Made by a program: the position numbers and the translations under genes. This document shows, one piece after another, positions 8,268-16,876 of a stretch of 64,000 nucleotides of DNA (the first letter of the stretch is position 1; each line of letters begins with the position of its first letter). The notes under the pieces were generated by a model. That model had not been told where the DNA came from. It did not search any database and saw only the letters and a list, made by a program, of their open reading frames with translations. This DNA is from Neobacillus bataviensis LMG 21833 (GTDB lineage: Bacteria; Bacillota; Bacilli; Bacillales; Cytobacillaceae), in contig NZ_AJLS01000138.1 of the NCBI RefSeq assembly GCF_000307875.1, forward strand, positions 62,001 through 126,000. The letters run 5' to 3'.

Positions 8268-9680
8268 TTAATTCTTTTGCAGTTCAATAATAAATTCACT
8301 GCCTTCGCCCACAGTGCTTCTGACGCTTATATTCCCGTGATGCGCTTCGATTATATGTTTCACGATCGCTAAACCTAAACCTGTCCCGCCTGAATTCCGG
8401 CTTCTTGCACGGTCAACCCGGTAAAAACGTTCAAAGATTCGCGGGATTTCTTCTTCCTCAATACCAACGCCCGAGTCCTTTACATGAATCCGAACATTTT
8501 TTCCATTTTCTAAGAGAATGATTTTCACATCCCCCTCAACTGGTGTATAGGTTATGGCATTGCCTATTAAGTTGATAAATACTTGTTTTAGGCGATCTGT
8601 ATCACCGTTTATGATCACTTGGTTTCGGTTGCTATAAAATTCAAAATGGATATTTTTCTCTTCTGCTTTCCCGGTAAGGAGTGTAATTACATCTTCTAGG
8701 AGCGTACGCAGCTCAACTTCTTGCAGATTTAATTGAAAGCCTTGCTGCTCTATTTTTGAAAGATCGAGCAAATCCTGAATCAGTGTTTGAAGTCGGTCGC
8801 TTTCTTTTAAAATGATCGAAAGGAATGCTTCTAATGTTTCTTGATTATCCATTGCCCCATCCAATAGGGTTTCAGTAAACCCTTTAATCGACGTAACCGG
8901 GGTTTTTAGTTCATGCGAAACATTAGCCACAAAATCCTTGCGTATTTGCTCCAGTCTTTTTAATTCCGTAATATCGTGAAATACGAGCACTACTCCTTTC
9001 CAAACCTTGTTTGTTCCAATAATCGGCACACCGTAAACAACAAAATATCTACGTTCAATCAAAAAAGGAAGAAGTAATTGTTTACTTGCGTTTTGCTCAG
9101 TCCGGAATACTTCTGCAACTAACCGACAAATTTCCTCATTTTCAATGACTTCATAATAAAGTTTATTTAAGTAATCTTTCGAATTCACATGAAAGATCTC
9201 AATATAGCCTTTATTGATGAGATTTATGTACCCGCGGCTATCGATTAACACCAACCCGGCTCCCATGTTTTCAATCAAAACACTTAAGCGGTCTTGCTGA
9301 ATTTCATGTTCTTTTGTAAGCTTTTGAAGGTTTTCTGCAAGCATATTAATTGATGTTCCAAGCATTCCCGCATCATCAAAACGATCCACTCTTGTTCTGG
9401 CCCGGTAGTTTCCATGTGCAAGTTCTATGGCTACTTCCGTAGCCGCTTTTATTGGCTTCGTATACCTTGTGGTAATCCGGAGGCCAAGAACGATGATGAC
9501 AATCACCGCAATTCCTAGTCCGATAGTAAGAATCCACCACATTTCTACTTTAATTTGTTCATTAAGTGAGTCTAAAAAATCATATTTAAATAACTGCCCA
9601 AGCAATATTCCTAATCCAACTAAAACGATAATCATTAAAAAAATTAAAATAATAAATATCCTTGTGCGAAACTTTGTCAT
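8268..9680 (-). CDS. phoR: Phosphate-sensing histidine kinase PhoR, short-sensor form
   Basis: PhoR phosphorylates PhoP under phosphate limitation. Two transmembrane helices (about 7-30 and 48-68) are followed by a HAMP domain, a cytoplasmic PAS domain (about 120-235), the phospho-acceptor His in FVANVSHELKTP, and the ATPase boxes (NLIGNAITYTP, DSGVGI, GGTGLGLAIV). The extracytoplasmic loop is only about 20 residues. In B. subtilis PhoR (579 aa as I recall) an extra sensor domain of roughly 110 residues sits there, which explains the shorter length of 470 here. The gene overlaps the phoP stop by 4 bp. Confidence 0.93.
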   Translation of the reverse strand: MTKFRTRIFIILIFLMIIVLVGLGILLGQLFKYDFLDSLNEQIKVEMWWILTIGLGIAVIVIIVLGLRITTRYTKPIKAATEVAIELAHGNYRARTRVDRFDDAGMLGTSINMLAENLQKLTKEHEIQQDRLSVLIENMGAGLVLIDSRGYINLINKGYIEIFHVNSKDYLNKLYYEVIENEEICRLVAEVFRTEQNASKQLLLPFLIERRYFVVYGVPIIGTNKVWKGVVLVFHDITELKRLEQIRKDFVANVSHELKTPVTSIKGFTETLLDGAMDNQETLEAFLSIILKESDRLQTLIQDLLDLSKIEQQGFQLNLQEVELRTLLEDVITLLTGKAEEKNIHFEFYSNRNQVIINGDTDRLKQVFINLIGNAITYTPVEGDVKIILLENGKNVRIHVKDSGVGIEEEEIPRIFERFYRVDRARSRNSGGTGLGLAIVKHIIEAHHGNISVRSTVGEGSEFIIELQKN

Positions 9681-10393
9681 TCTCCTTTAGGTTCCTCCAA
9701 TTTGTAACCAAGGCCGCGAATGGTTTTGATATAAACAGGCTTTTTTGTTTCTTCTTCTATTTTTTCTCGAAGATGTGAAATATGTACGTCCACAATTCTA
9801 GTATCGCCAGCAAAGTCATAATTCCAAACAGCGCTAAGTAATTGATCCCGTGTTAACACCCGGCCTTTATTTTGTGCAAGGTAGAGAAGCAATTCAAATT
9901 CCTTTAGTGTTAATTCAAGATGATTTTCTTTAAAGAAAGCCTCATATTTTTCAGGGAAGATCGTTAATTTCCCAATTTGGATTTGCCCTCCAGTGGTATC
10001 ATTTTCCTCGGCTGTTTCCGTTTGTACTTGCGTTCTTCTTAAAATAGCTTTCACACGGGCTATGACTTCACGCGGGCTGAATGGTTTTACCATGTAGTCG
10101 TCTGCTCCAAGCTCAAGACCCAATATTTTATCAAGTTCATCATCTTTTGCCGTCAACATTAAAATGGGCGTCATGATATTTTTTTGGCGAAGCTGCTTGC
10201 ATACTTCCATTCCATCTAAACTTGGCAGCATTAAATCTAAAACGATGATGTCAGGCGCATCAGTTTCAGCTAATTGTTTCCCCTCCATACCATCCATTGC
10301 GGTTAAAACTTCAAATCCTGCTTGTTCCAAATTATATTGCAGTAACGTAACAATCGACTGTTCATCATCCACAACAAGTATTTTACTTTTCAT
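9677..10393 (-). CDS. phoP: Phosphate regulon response regulator PhoP
   Basis: PhoP is an OmpR-type regulator of phosphate starvation genes. The receiver domain has the acidic pair (VVDDEQS), the phospho-acceptor Asp in IIVLDLMLPSLDG and Lys in YMVKPFSP. The C-terminal winged helix reads LTLKEFELLLYLAQN..DTRIVDVHISHLREKIE. I start at the ATG giving MKSKILVVDDE (238 aa), because a GTG four codons upstream has no better ribosome site. It precedes and overlaps phoR, its kinase. A plausible -10 element lies 36 bp upstream. Confidence 0.96.
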   Translation of the reverse strand: MKSKILVVDDEQSIVTLLQYNLEQAGFEVLTAMDGMEGKQLAETDAPDIIVLDLMLPSLDGMEVCKQLRQKNIMTPILMLTAKDDELDKILGLELGADDYMVKPFSPREVIARVKAILRRTQVQTETAEENDTTGGQIQIGKLTIFPEKYEAFFKENHLELTLKEFELLLYLAQNKGRVLTRDQLLSAVWNYDFAGDTRIVDVHISHLREKIEEETKKPVYIKTIRGLGYKLEEPKGE

Positions 10394-10428
10394 AATATTC
10401 CACACCCTTGCCCTTCGTAGTTACCTTC

Positions 10429-10434
10429 ATTATA
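10429..10434 (-). promoter_or_regulatory. Putative -10 element for phoPR
   Basis: A perfect TATAAT on the minus strand 36 bp upstream of the phoP start. No good -35 hexamer is visible at 17 bp, so it may need an activator. A TTAACT-TTTACA stretch near 10487-10498 resembles half PHO boxes, but its spacing is not canonical. Confidence 0.4.
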
Positions 10435-10580
10435 TAGGTAAGGAATAAAGAATATCTAGTTTTATGGGCTGCTCACTTTTTGTAAAAGTTAACAAAATAG
10501 ACATGTTTCTGTTCGGATGGCAGATGCATGCGGGGGTGTGGAAAGTATTGAAGATGCGGTAATGAGGAATGTAAAGGAGA

Positions 10581-10618
10581 TTTTATAAACCGAAGAGTGG
10601 AGATTCTCAACTCTTCGG
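10581..10618 (-). terminator. Terminator after the MaoC-like gene
   Basis: Perfect 9-bp stem (CCGAAGAGT / ACTCTTCGG, 10590-10618) followed on the minus strand by TTTATAAAAT. It insulates phoPR from the mdh/maoC side. Confidence 0.8.
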
Positions 10619-10642
10619 GATTTATGAACCACTCTATTATTA

Positions 10643-11119
10643 TTAAAAATTTTCCAATGCCTTCCCATGAATTTCTTCTAACTTGTGCGGCGGGCATACT
10701 TTGATTTTCCCATTAATCACTGTTTCCTTTTTTTCATTGGAACCTTCGACACTCACCACCACGATATGATCATGATGATTCACGTCAATGACTTCGAGCA
10801 ACAACTCGACCGTTCCGTAATGATAGACTGGTTTTGGGAACTCTAAATTTTGACTTATGATATGGCTGCCTGGCCCTGGTAAATATTTTGAGATGGCAGA
10901 AGTGATCATCCCTGTTAGCATAATATTAGGAACAATCGGTTTTTCGAATGGAGTTTGTGACGCATAATCATGTTGAATATAGAGAGGATTAGCATCATCT
11001 GTTAATCCTAGATAGAGAAGAAGATCCTTATCTTCAATTTTCTCCGTTAATGATAATTTTTCACCAACGGTAATTTCTTCAATTCTTCGCCCTTGCTTTC
11101 TCTTTTTTCCTAAAAGCAT
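10643..11119 (-). CDS. MaoC-like hotdog protein lacking the catalytic His
   Basis: The 158-residue protein resembles MaoC/(R)-specific enoyl-CoA hydratases. The hydratase-2 signature (..GDxNPxH..) appears as GLTDDANPLYIQHDYA. Asp42 is kept, but the position of the catalytic His is Tyr47, so it may bind an acyl-thioester without hydrating it. No membrane segment is present. It lies between mdh and phoP on the same strand, which I recall as common in B. cereus-like genomes but not in B. subtilis. A role in acyl-CoA metabolism is inference only. Confidence 0.75.
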   Translation of the reverse strand: MLLGKKRKQGRRIEEITVGEKLSLTEKIEDKDLLLYLGLTDDANPLYIQHDYASQTPFEKPIVPNIMLTGMITSAISKYLPGPGSHIISQNLEFPKPVYHYGTVELLLEVIDVNHHDHIVVVSVEGSNEKKETVINGKIKVCPPHKLEEIHGKALENF

Positions 11120-11165
11120 AAAATTTCACCTCACCTTTGTAAGCGATTACACCAAAAAAGATAGA

Positions 11166-11203
11166 GAAAATCGGGGACATCACATAGACGCCCCCGAATT
11201 TCC
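11166..11203 (-). terminator. Terminator of the citZ-icd-mdh cluster
   Basis: Minus-strand stem CGGGG..CCCCG with a 14-nt loop followed by ATTTTC, just after the mdh stop. Confidence 0.75.
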
Positions 11204-11214
11204 ATAGCATAGTA

Positions 11215-12153
11215 CTATGCCAATACTTGCATTACATTCCGAACAGATTCTACAGATTTATCTAATGCAGCTTTTTCGTCTGCTGTAAGATCTAATTCGA
11301 TTATTTTTTCGATACCATTTGCACCAAGGATGGTTGGAACACCAAGATAGATACCTTCGTAGCCAAATTCCCCTTCAAGATATGCAATGGATGGTAATAC
11401 ACGGCGTTGGTCTTTAAGGATCGCTTCACACATCTCAACTAAAGAAGCTGCAGGGGCATAATAGGCACTGCCGTTACCTAGAAGGTTAACGATCTCGCCG
11501 CCGCCTTTACGAGTGCGCTCAACAATTGCCTCAAGACGATCTTTAGAAATTAAAGTTTCAAGCGGGATTCCACCAGCATAGGAGTAACGTACAAGCGGTA
11601 CCATATCATCACCATGACCACCAAGGACAAAGCCAGTGACATCTTTCACAGAAAGATTTAATTCTTGCGCCACAAATGTACGGAAACGAGCAGTATCAAG
11701 AACACCTGATTGACCAATTACACGATTTTTAGGGAAACCTGATTCTTTAAAAACAGTGTATGTCATGGCATCAACAGGGTTTGTTAATACAACAATTGTG
11801 CAGTTCGGAGAATATTTCACAATCTCCTGCGTTACACTTTTCATTACCTTTTGATTTGTTTGCACTAAATCGTCACGGCTCATGCCAGGCTTACGGGCAA
11901 TACCGGCCGTAATGACAACAATATCAGAATCACGAGTATCTTCGTAATTAGAAGTACCAGTGATATTCGCATCAAATCCTTGTACAGGACTGGCTTCAAG
12001 CATATCTAACGCTTTACCTTTTGTAGGGTTTTCCATTGGAGCGATATCAACTAAAACAACGTCTCCAAGTTCTTTTTGAGCAAGTAAAAATGCAGTTGTA
12101 GCACCAGTGAATCCGCCGCCGATTACAGAAACCTTTTTACGTTTTAATGACAT
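11215..12153 (-). CDS. mdh: Malate dehydrogenase
   Basis: Mdh oxidises malate to oxaloacetate with NAD in the TCA cycle. The 312-residue protein belongs to the LDH-like type: Rossmann motif [13 protein letters not shown] at the N-terminus, substrate Arg in [10 protein letters not shown], and the catalytic His in [13 protein letters not shown] start at the ATG giving [10 protein letters not shown], which follows GGGGAGA; ten extra residues upstream are possible but lack a ribosome site. It is the last gene of citZ-icd-mdh, the classic Bacillus arrangement. Confidence 0.98.
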   Translation of the reverse strand: MSLKRKKVSVIGGGFTGATTAFLLAQKELGDVVLVDIAPMENPTKGKALDMLEASPVQGFDANITGTSNYEDTRDSDIVVITAGIARKPGMSRDDLVQTNQKVMKSVTQEIVKYSPNCTIVVLTNPVDAMTYTVFKESGFPKNRVIGQSGVLDTARFRTFVAQELNLSVKDVTGFVLGGHGDDMVPLVRYSYAGGIPLETLISKDRLEAIVERTRKGGGEIVNLLGNGSAYYAPAASLVEMCEAILKDQRRVLPSIAYLEGEFGYEGIYLGVPTILGANGIEKIIELDLTADEKAALDKSVESVRNVMQVLA

Positions 12154-12251
12154 TTTAAGCTCTCCCCTTTTATGTAAACTCATACTTGAGCTGTCTCGAG
12201 AACAAACAGCCCAAGTACCACTTCAGCGCTATGCGCATCCGCTTAAAGCTT

Positions 12252-13520
12252 TTATTTCATATTTTTGATTAATTCATTAGCAAATTCGGATGTTTTAACT
12301 TCTGTTGCACCTTCCATCAAGCGCGCGAAGTCATATGTGACAACTTTAGAAGCAATTGTTTCTTCAACTGATTTAATCACCATAGTTGCAGCTTCATTCC
12401 AGCCTAAGTGTTCAAGCAATAAAACACCGGATAAAATGACAGAAGATGGGTTCACTTTATCAAGACCTGCATATTTAGGTGCAGTACCATGTGTTGCTTC
12501 AAAGATGGCATGTCCTGTTTCATAGTTGATATTAGCTCCTGGAGCGATTCCGATACCGCCTACTTGCGCTGCAAGTGCATCCGAAATGAAGTCACCGTTT
12601 AGGTTCATTGTAGCCACTACATCGAACTCACGTGGGCGAGTAAGGATTTGTTGTAAGAAAATATCAGCAATCGCATCTTTTACGATGATTTTTCCAGTAG
12701 CTTCTGCATCGGATTGTGCCTTATTCGCAGCATCTGACCCTTGCTCAGCTTTAATGCGATCATATTGAGCCCAAGTAAAGACTTTATCGCCAAATTCCTT
12801 TTCTGCAAGCTCATAGCCCCAGTTTTTAAACGCGCCTTCAGTAAATTTCATGATATTTCCTTTATGCACGAGTGTAACGGATTTACGGCCTTCTTTGATT
12901 GCATAATTAATGGCAGCTCGCACAAGACGAGTTGTACCTTCTTCAGAAACAGGCTTAATACCGATACCTGAAGTTTCAGGGAATCTGATCTTCTTAACAC
13001 CCATTTCGTTCTGTAAGAAATCAATTACCTTTTTAGCTGCTTCAGTACCTTTTTCATACTCGATTCCGGCATAAATATCTTCAGTATTTTCACGGAAGAT
13101 GACCATATCGGTATCTTGTGGACGCTTAACTGGTGATGGAACGCCTTCAAACCATCTTACAGGGCGTAAGCAGACAAATAAATCTAATTCTTGGCGAAGT
13201 GCCACGTTCAAGGAACGAATACCGCCGCCGACAGGGGTTGTTAAAGGTCCTTTGATAGCAATCAAATATTCATTGATTACATCAAGAGTTTCAGACGGAA
13301 GCCATTCACCTGTTTGGTTAAAAGCTTTTTCTCCAGCTAAAACTTCTTTCCATACTAATTTACGCTCGCCTTTATAGGCTTTTTCAACTGCTGCATTTAA
13401 AACTCTTTCAGAAGCAGCCCAAATATCTGGCCCGATACCGTCCCCTTCAATAAATGGGATAATTGGATTGTTTGGTACTTGTAATACTCCGTCTTTAACC
13501 GTGATTTTTTCGCCTAGCAT
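12252..13520 (-). CDS. icd: Isocitrate dehydrogenase (NADP)
   Basis: Icd decarboxylates isocitrate to 2-oxoglutarate. The 422-residue sequence follows B. subtilis Icd closely, with the substrate-binding stretch [13 protein letters not shown] (Ser equivalent to the E. coli phosphorylation site), the metal-binding aspartates in [10 protein letters not shown], and the NADP-binding region HGTAPKYAG. The start is the ATG giving MLGEKITV with AGGAGGGGG upstream; an upstream extension of 16 residues is unlikely. It lies between citZ and mdh. Confidence 0.98.
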   Translation of the reverse strand: MLGEKITVKDGVLQVPNNPIIPFIEGDGIGPDIWAASERVLNAAVEKAYKGERKLVWKEVLAGEKAFNQTGEWLPSETLDVINEYLIAIKGPLTTPVGGGIRSLNVALRQELDLFVCLRPVRWFEGVPSPVKRPQDTDMVIFRENTEDIYAGIEYEKGTEAAKKVIDFLQNEMGVKKIRFPETSGIGIKPVSEEGTTRLVRAAINYAIKEGRKSVTLVHKGNIMKFTEGAFKNWGYELAEKEFGDKVFTWAQYDRIKAEQGSDAANKAQSDAEATGKIIVKDAIADIFLQQILTRPREFDVVATMNLNGDFISDALAAQVGGIGIAPGANINYETGHAIFEATHGTAPKYAGLDKVNPSSVILSGVLLLEHLGWNEAATMVIKSVEETIASKVVTYDFARLMEGATEVKTSEFANELIKNMK

Positions 13521-13653
13521 AGTTGTTCCCCCTCCTATTATGTAAAAAACTTGTTCGTAGTATATCAAAAGACTGAATCAAAGGTTAGTGAGCAGGACCC
13601 CTAACCTTTACATTCTATCTTATTGAAACAATTTTTCGAATAAAAGTAAACTA

Positions 13654-14775
13654 TTATCCTCTTTGCTCGATTGGAACATATTTTTGCATTCCAGGACCAG
13701 TATATTCAGCCCGTGGACGGATTAAACGATTGTTTTCATATTGTTCTAAAATATGTGCAAGCCATCCAGATACACGGCTAATTGCAAAGATTGGTGTCAT
13801 TAGGTCATGGTCAATACCTAAGCTGTGATATACAGAGGCAGAATAGAAATCCACGTTTGGCGGTAGATTCTTTTCACCAGTCACGATGTCTTGAATCTTG
13901 ACAGACATATCGTACCAATGTGGTTCGCCAGTTAGCTCGGTTAATTTTTGGGACATTGCTTTTAAATGCTTAGCTCGAGGATCCCCTTTACGGTATACTC
14001 TGTGACCAAAGCCCATGATTTTTTCTTTGTTTTCAAGCTTCCCGCGAATATATGGATCCACATTTTCAAGTGTGCCAATTTCGGTAAGCATTTTCATTAC
14101 TGCCTCGTTTGCACCACCGTGTAATGGTCCTTTTAATGCGCCAATCGCGGCTGTTACACCGGAGTATACATCAGAAAGCGTTGCTACACACACACGTGCA
14201 GTAAATGTTGATGCATTTAATTCATGATCTGCATGTAATACAAGTGCCTTGTTCATTGCTTCAATAGCAATTGCATCCGGCTCTTTACCTGTTAGCATGT
14301 ATAAGAAATTCGCAGCAAAGCTTAAATCCTGTCTTGGCGCGATTGGATCAAGTCCTTTTCTGACACGTGCAAAGGTTGTTACAATCGCTGGCATTTTTGC
14401 TTGAAGACGAACTGCTTTACGATAATTGGCTGCCTCGTCCATTAAATCCGCTTCGTCATCATATAATCCTAGCAGAGAAACTGCTGAACGGAGTGCCGCC
14501 ATCGGATGCACTTTTTTAATTGGGTACATCTTAAAGTGTTCAATCACTTCTTGTGGCAATGCGTAGTTTTCAGCCAGTTCTTGTTTCAATTCAACTAATT
14601 GTTCTGCGTTTGGCAATTTGCGATGCCAAAGTAAATAGATTACCTCTTCAAAGCTAGCATTTACAGCTAAATCATCAATATCATAGCCAACGTATGTTAG
14701 CGTATCATCAATAATTGAGCTAATGGAGGAAGTTGTTGCCACTATTCCTTCTAGTCCTTGTTTTACTGCCATCAT
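13654..14775 (-). CDS. citZ: Citrate synthase
   Basis: CitZ condenses oxaloacetate and acetyl-CoA and is the major TCA citrate synthase of Bacillus. The 373-residue protein has the citrate synthase signature GFGHRVYRKGDPRAKHL, the upstream catalytic His in GPLHGGANEAV, and Asp in NVDFYSASVYHSLGI. Two adjacent ATGs are possible starts; AAAGGAGA precedes both. The gene heads citZ-icd-mdh and has a promoter, a cre-like site and a 5' leader of about 200 nt. Confidence 0.98.
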   Translation of the reverse strand: MMAVKQGLEGIVATTSSISSIIDDTLTYVGYDIDDLAVNASFEEVIYLLWHRKLPNAEQLVELKQELAENYALPQEVIEHFKMYPIKKVHPMAALRSAVSLLGLYDDEADLMDEAANYRKAVRLQAKMPAIVTTFARVRKGLDPIAPRQDLSFAANFLYMLTGKEPDAIAIEAMNKALVLHADHELNASTFTARVCVATLSDVYSGVTAAIGALKGPLHGGANEAVMKMLTEIGTLENVDPYIRGKLENKEKIMGFGHRVYRKGDPRAKHLKAMSQKLTELTGEPHWYDMSVKIQDIVTGEKNLPPNVDFYSASVYHSLGIDHDLMTPIFAISRVSGWLAHILEQYENNRLIRPRAEYTGPGMQKYVPIEQRG

Positions 14776-14893
14776 AAATCTCTCCTTTACTTTCTAAATT
14801 CCCCAATATTCTTTTTGCAATCAAGAAAAATTGCTAACTAGCGATATTCCTATAAAAATGACTGAGCGATTGCTCGGGAGATCCACAAACAGT

Positions 14894-14912
14894 GTGAATG
14901 CCTTTCATTCAC
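14894..14912. repeat. Perfect inverted repeat in the citZ leader
   Basis: GTGAATG-CCTTT-CATTCAC: a 7-bp perfect dyad with a 5-nt spacer inside the transcribed leader, about 70 nt downstream of the predicted start. It could be an RNA hairpin or a protein site. In B. subtilis aconitase is reported to bind citZ leader RNA; whether this dyad does the same is inference. Confidence 0.6.
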
Positions 14913-14966
14913 CATTAAAAAGTATTTTACAATTAATTACGCATATATATATGGTTTATGTAAAAA

Positions 14967-14980
14967 AGGATACGCTTACA
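14967..14980 (-). promoter_or_regulatory. cre-like site of citZ
   Basis: Minus strand TGTAAGCGTATCCT lies immediately downstream of the -10. It closely resembles the B. subtilis citZ cre that I remember (TGTAAGCATTTTCT), which suggests CcpA repression by roadblock. Confidence 0.55.
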
Positions 14981-14985
14981 AGCCT

Positions 14986-15014
14986 ATTATAAACAATTAT
15001 CAAATTTTTGTGAA
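14986..15014 (-). promoter_or_regulatory. Sigma-A promoter of citZ
   Basis: TTCACA (15009-15014) and a perfect TATAAT (14986-14991) with a 17-bp spacer on the minus strand. The spacer contains ATAA/TTAT half sites that might serve CcpC, which I cannot confirm. Confidence 0.75.
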
Positions 15015-15061
15015 CGAAAAGAAGTATAAAAATACAAAAAAAATATTATTTTACAAAAAAT

Positions 15062-15523
15062 CTAGCTAAAAAAACTAAAAATTCTCATGGCTGTATAGGC
15101 GATTCCCGCTCCAATTAGTGGCCCAACCGCCACTCCCTTAAAAATAGAAACAGAAAGAATAGTTCCTAGCACTAATGCCGTTGTAATTTGCGGGTCATCG
15201 GCAAGAAGTTTTACCCCACCCTTCGCAAGCATAGCAACTAACATTCCGGAAATAAGGGCTATCCACGCAAATGGTGTTTTAAAAGCACCCGATAAATCTT
15301 TAAATCCTATTTCGCCGCTGGCAATTGGAACTAGAACAGCAATGGTGATCACGGTGACTCCCCAATTTATTCCCCTTGATTGTAAAAATGAAAAAGATTT
15401 TGCATCCAATCCACCGACTTTCAATACAAGTAATACCCCGATAGCAACCATTAATGAACTATTTTTGGCAATTAAGCCTATCACTAATAATAGTAATAGA
15501 AATAATATTGGCTCACTTTGCAA
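15062..15523 (-). CDS. ytwI: UPF0756/DUF441 membrane protein YtwI
   Basis: A small integral membrane protein of unknown function with four to five hydrophobic helices and the family stretch GINWGVTVITIAVLVPIASG near residue 57. I start at the TTG giving MQSEPILFLL (153 aa), which matches the B. subtilis length and has GGATGGTG upstream; an ATG four codons earlier sits too close to its ribosome site. It lies upstream of citZ and is divergent from ytvI. Confidence 0.85.
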   Translation of the reverse strand: MQSEPILFLLLLLVIGLIAKNSSLMVAIGVLLVLKVGGLDAKSFSFLQSRGINWGVTVITIAVLVPIASGEIGFKDLSGAFKTPFAWIALISGMLVAMLAKGGVKLLADDPQITTALVLGTILSVSIFKGVAVGPLIGAGIAYTAMRIFSFFS

Positions 15524-15653
15524 CCTTTTCACCATCCTTGTCAAAAATTATCGTACCATAATATATTATTTCATAATAAAAATAGCGTTAACCACTGAAT
15601 AAATGAACCTTTATCCATCCAGTGTTAGTAATAATAATTAAAGGCATAAAATT

Positions 15654-15682
15654 GGAAAATTATGCAGTTTCACTCATAAAAT
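15654..15682 (+). promoter_or_regulatory. Sigma-E-type promoter of ytvI
   Basis: GGAAAATT (15654-15661) matches 7 of 8 positions of the sigma-E -35 (GKMATATT), and CATAAAAT (15675-15682) matches 7 of 8 of the -10 (CATACAMT), with a 13-bp spacer. This fits mother-cell expression of a sporulation membrane protein. Confidence 0.6.
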
Positions 15683-15724
15683 GTTAAACTAAGACTATTA
15701 ATTTTATATGAAGGAGGGCTGCTT

Positions 15725-16840
15725 TTGAATCCTAAGTACATATACCAAACCTTACGATTCTTACTTGTCATTGGGGCAGTTGTTTTGTCACTCTACCTAT
15801 TTTACTTTTTGTCAACCATAACCTATCCATTTTTAATTGGACTTATTATTGCCTTTATGATTAACCCGCTAGTAAACTTTCTTGAAAAAAGGGCAAAAAT
15901 GCCGCGTGTGCTCTCTGTTCTTATCGCACTTGTCATTATCTTTGCTTTGTTTGCAGGGTTAGTGACGCTATTAGTCGCGGAAATTGTCTCCGGCACAGCC
16001 TATATAGCAAAAGTCGTTCCAGAACATCTTAATACTTTAATTAATTATATCGAGGATTATTTTACGGCTCAAATCATCCCCTTATACAATCAATTAACAA
16101 GTGTATTTAATAAGCTTGATGCCGGTCAGAAGGATACCATCATCGGAAATATTCAAAACGTTGGGACAAGAGTTGGCACAACGATTGGAACATTTATTAA
16201 AAATCTATTTGGGAATATTCCCAATATCTTATCTTGGTTTCCAAATGCTGCGACGGTTCTTATCTTTTCGTTATTAGCCACCTTTTTTATCAGTAAAGAT
16301 TGGTATCGCCTATCGGCGATGGGAGGAAGACTTTTACCCGAAAAGGCAAAAAGGAGCGGCAGAACCGTTTTTATTGACCTAAAAAAGGCATTATTCGGTT
16401 TTATTAAAGCACAAGTTACGCTCATTTCAATTACAACTGTGATTATCCTAATTGGTCTTTTGATTTTAAGAGTTGATTATGCAATTACCATCGCATTAGC
16501 AACAGGTATTGTCGATATTATTCCATACCTTGGTACTGGTGCTGTGTTTGTCCCTTGGATTATTTATGCAGCTATTAGCGGCAATACAGGCCTTGCATTA
16601 GGATTAGGTGTTCTGTATATCATTGTCCTCGTTCAACGGCAAATCATGGAGCCAAAAATCCTTTCATCAAATATCGGCCTCGATCCATTGGCGACACTTA
16701 TTTCCTTATTTGTCGGATTTAAATTGATCGGTTTTTTAGGCCTAATTATTGGCCCCGTTACGCTCGTTGTAATCAGTACTCTTTACCGGGCAAATGTCTT
16801 TCACGATGTTTGGGCATTTATTAAAGGAAAAGAGGCATAG
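15725..16840 (+). CDS. ytvI: Sporulation integral membrane protein YtvI (AI-2E transporter family)
   Basis: YtvI belongs to the AI-2E/YdbI-like permease family and is assigned to sporulation in Bacillus; its substrate is not known. The 371-residue protein has about eight membrane helices, two pairs at the N-terminus, a long soluble stretch around residues 95-145 and the conserved GIVDIIPYLGTGAVFVPW region near residue 265. It begins with TTG, 7 bp after AGGAGG. The sigma-E-like promoter upstream supports mother-cell expression. It is convergent with pyk. Confidence 0.92.
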   Translation: MNPKYIYQTLRFLLVIGAVVLSLYLFYFLSTITYPFLIGLIIAFMINPLVNFLEKRAKMPRVLSVLIALVIIFALFAGLVTLLVAEIVSGTAYIAKVVPEHLNTLINYIEDYFTAQIIPLYNQLTSVFNKLDAGQKDTIIGNIQNVGTRVGTTIGTFIKNLFGNIPNILSWFPNAATVLIFSLLATFFISKDWYRLSAMGGRLLPEKAKRSGRTVFIDLKKALFGFIKAQVTLISITTVIILIGLLILRVDYAITIALATGIVDIIPYLGTGAVFVPWIIYAAISGNTGLALGLGVLYIIVLVQRQIMEPKILSSNIGLDPLATLISLFVGFKLIGFLGLIIGPVTLVVISTLYRANVFHDVWAFIKGKEA

Positions 16841-16875
16841 AAAAACGTCAGCTCTCATTCGGAGCTGACGTTTTT
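16841..16875. terminator. Bidirectional terminator between ytvI and pyk
   Basis: AAAAACGTCAGCTC / GAGCTGACGTTTTT stem with a short loop; A and T tracts on both sides serve both convergent genes. Confidence 0.92.
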
Positions 16876-16876
16876 C

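Noticed and set aside
10487..10498. TTAACT-TTTACA upstream of phoP as a PHO box pair
   Set aside because: The two half sites are adjacent rather than spaced by about 5 bp, so the match is too weak to claim.
10473..10697. 74-codon minus-strand frame between phoP and the MaoC-like gene
   Set aside because: It runs through a clear terminator hairpin, overlaps the end of the MaoC-like gene, has no ribosome site and a composition unlike protein.
14986..15005. CcpC operator in the citZ promoter
   Set aside because: ATAA and TTAT half sites exist, but the spacing is not the 7 bp I expect for a CcpC dyad.
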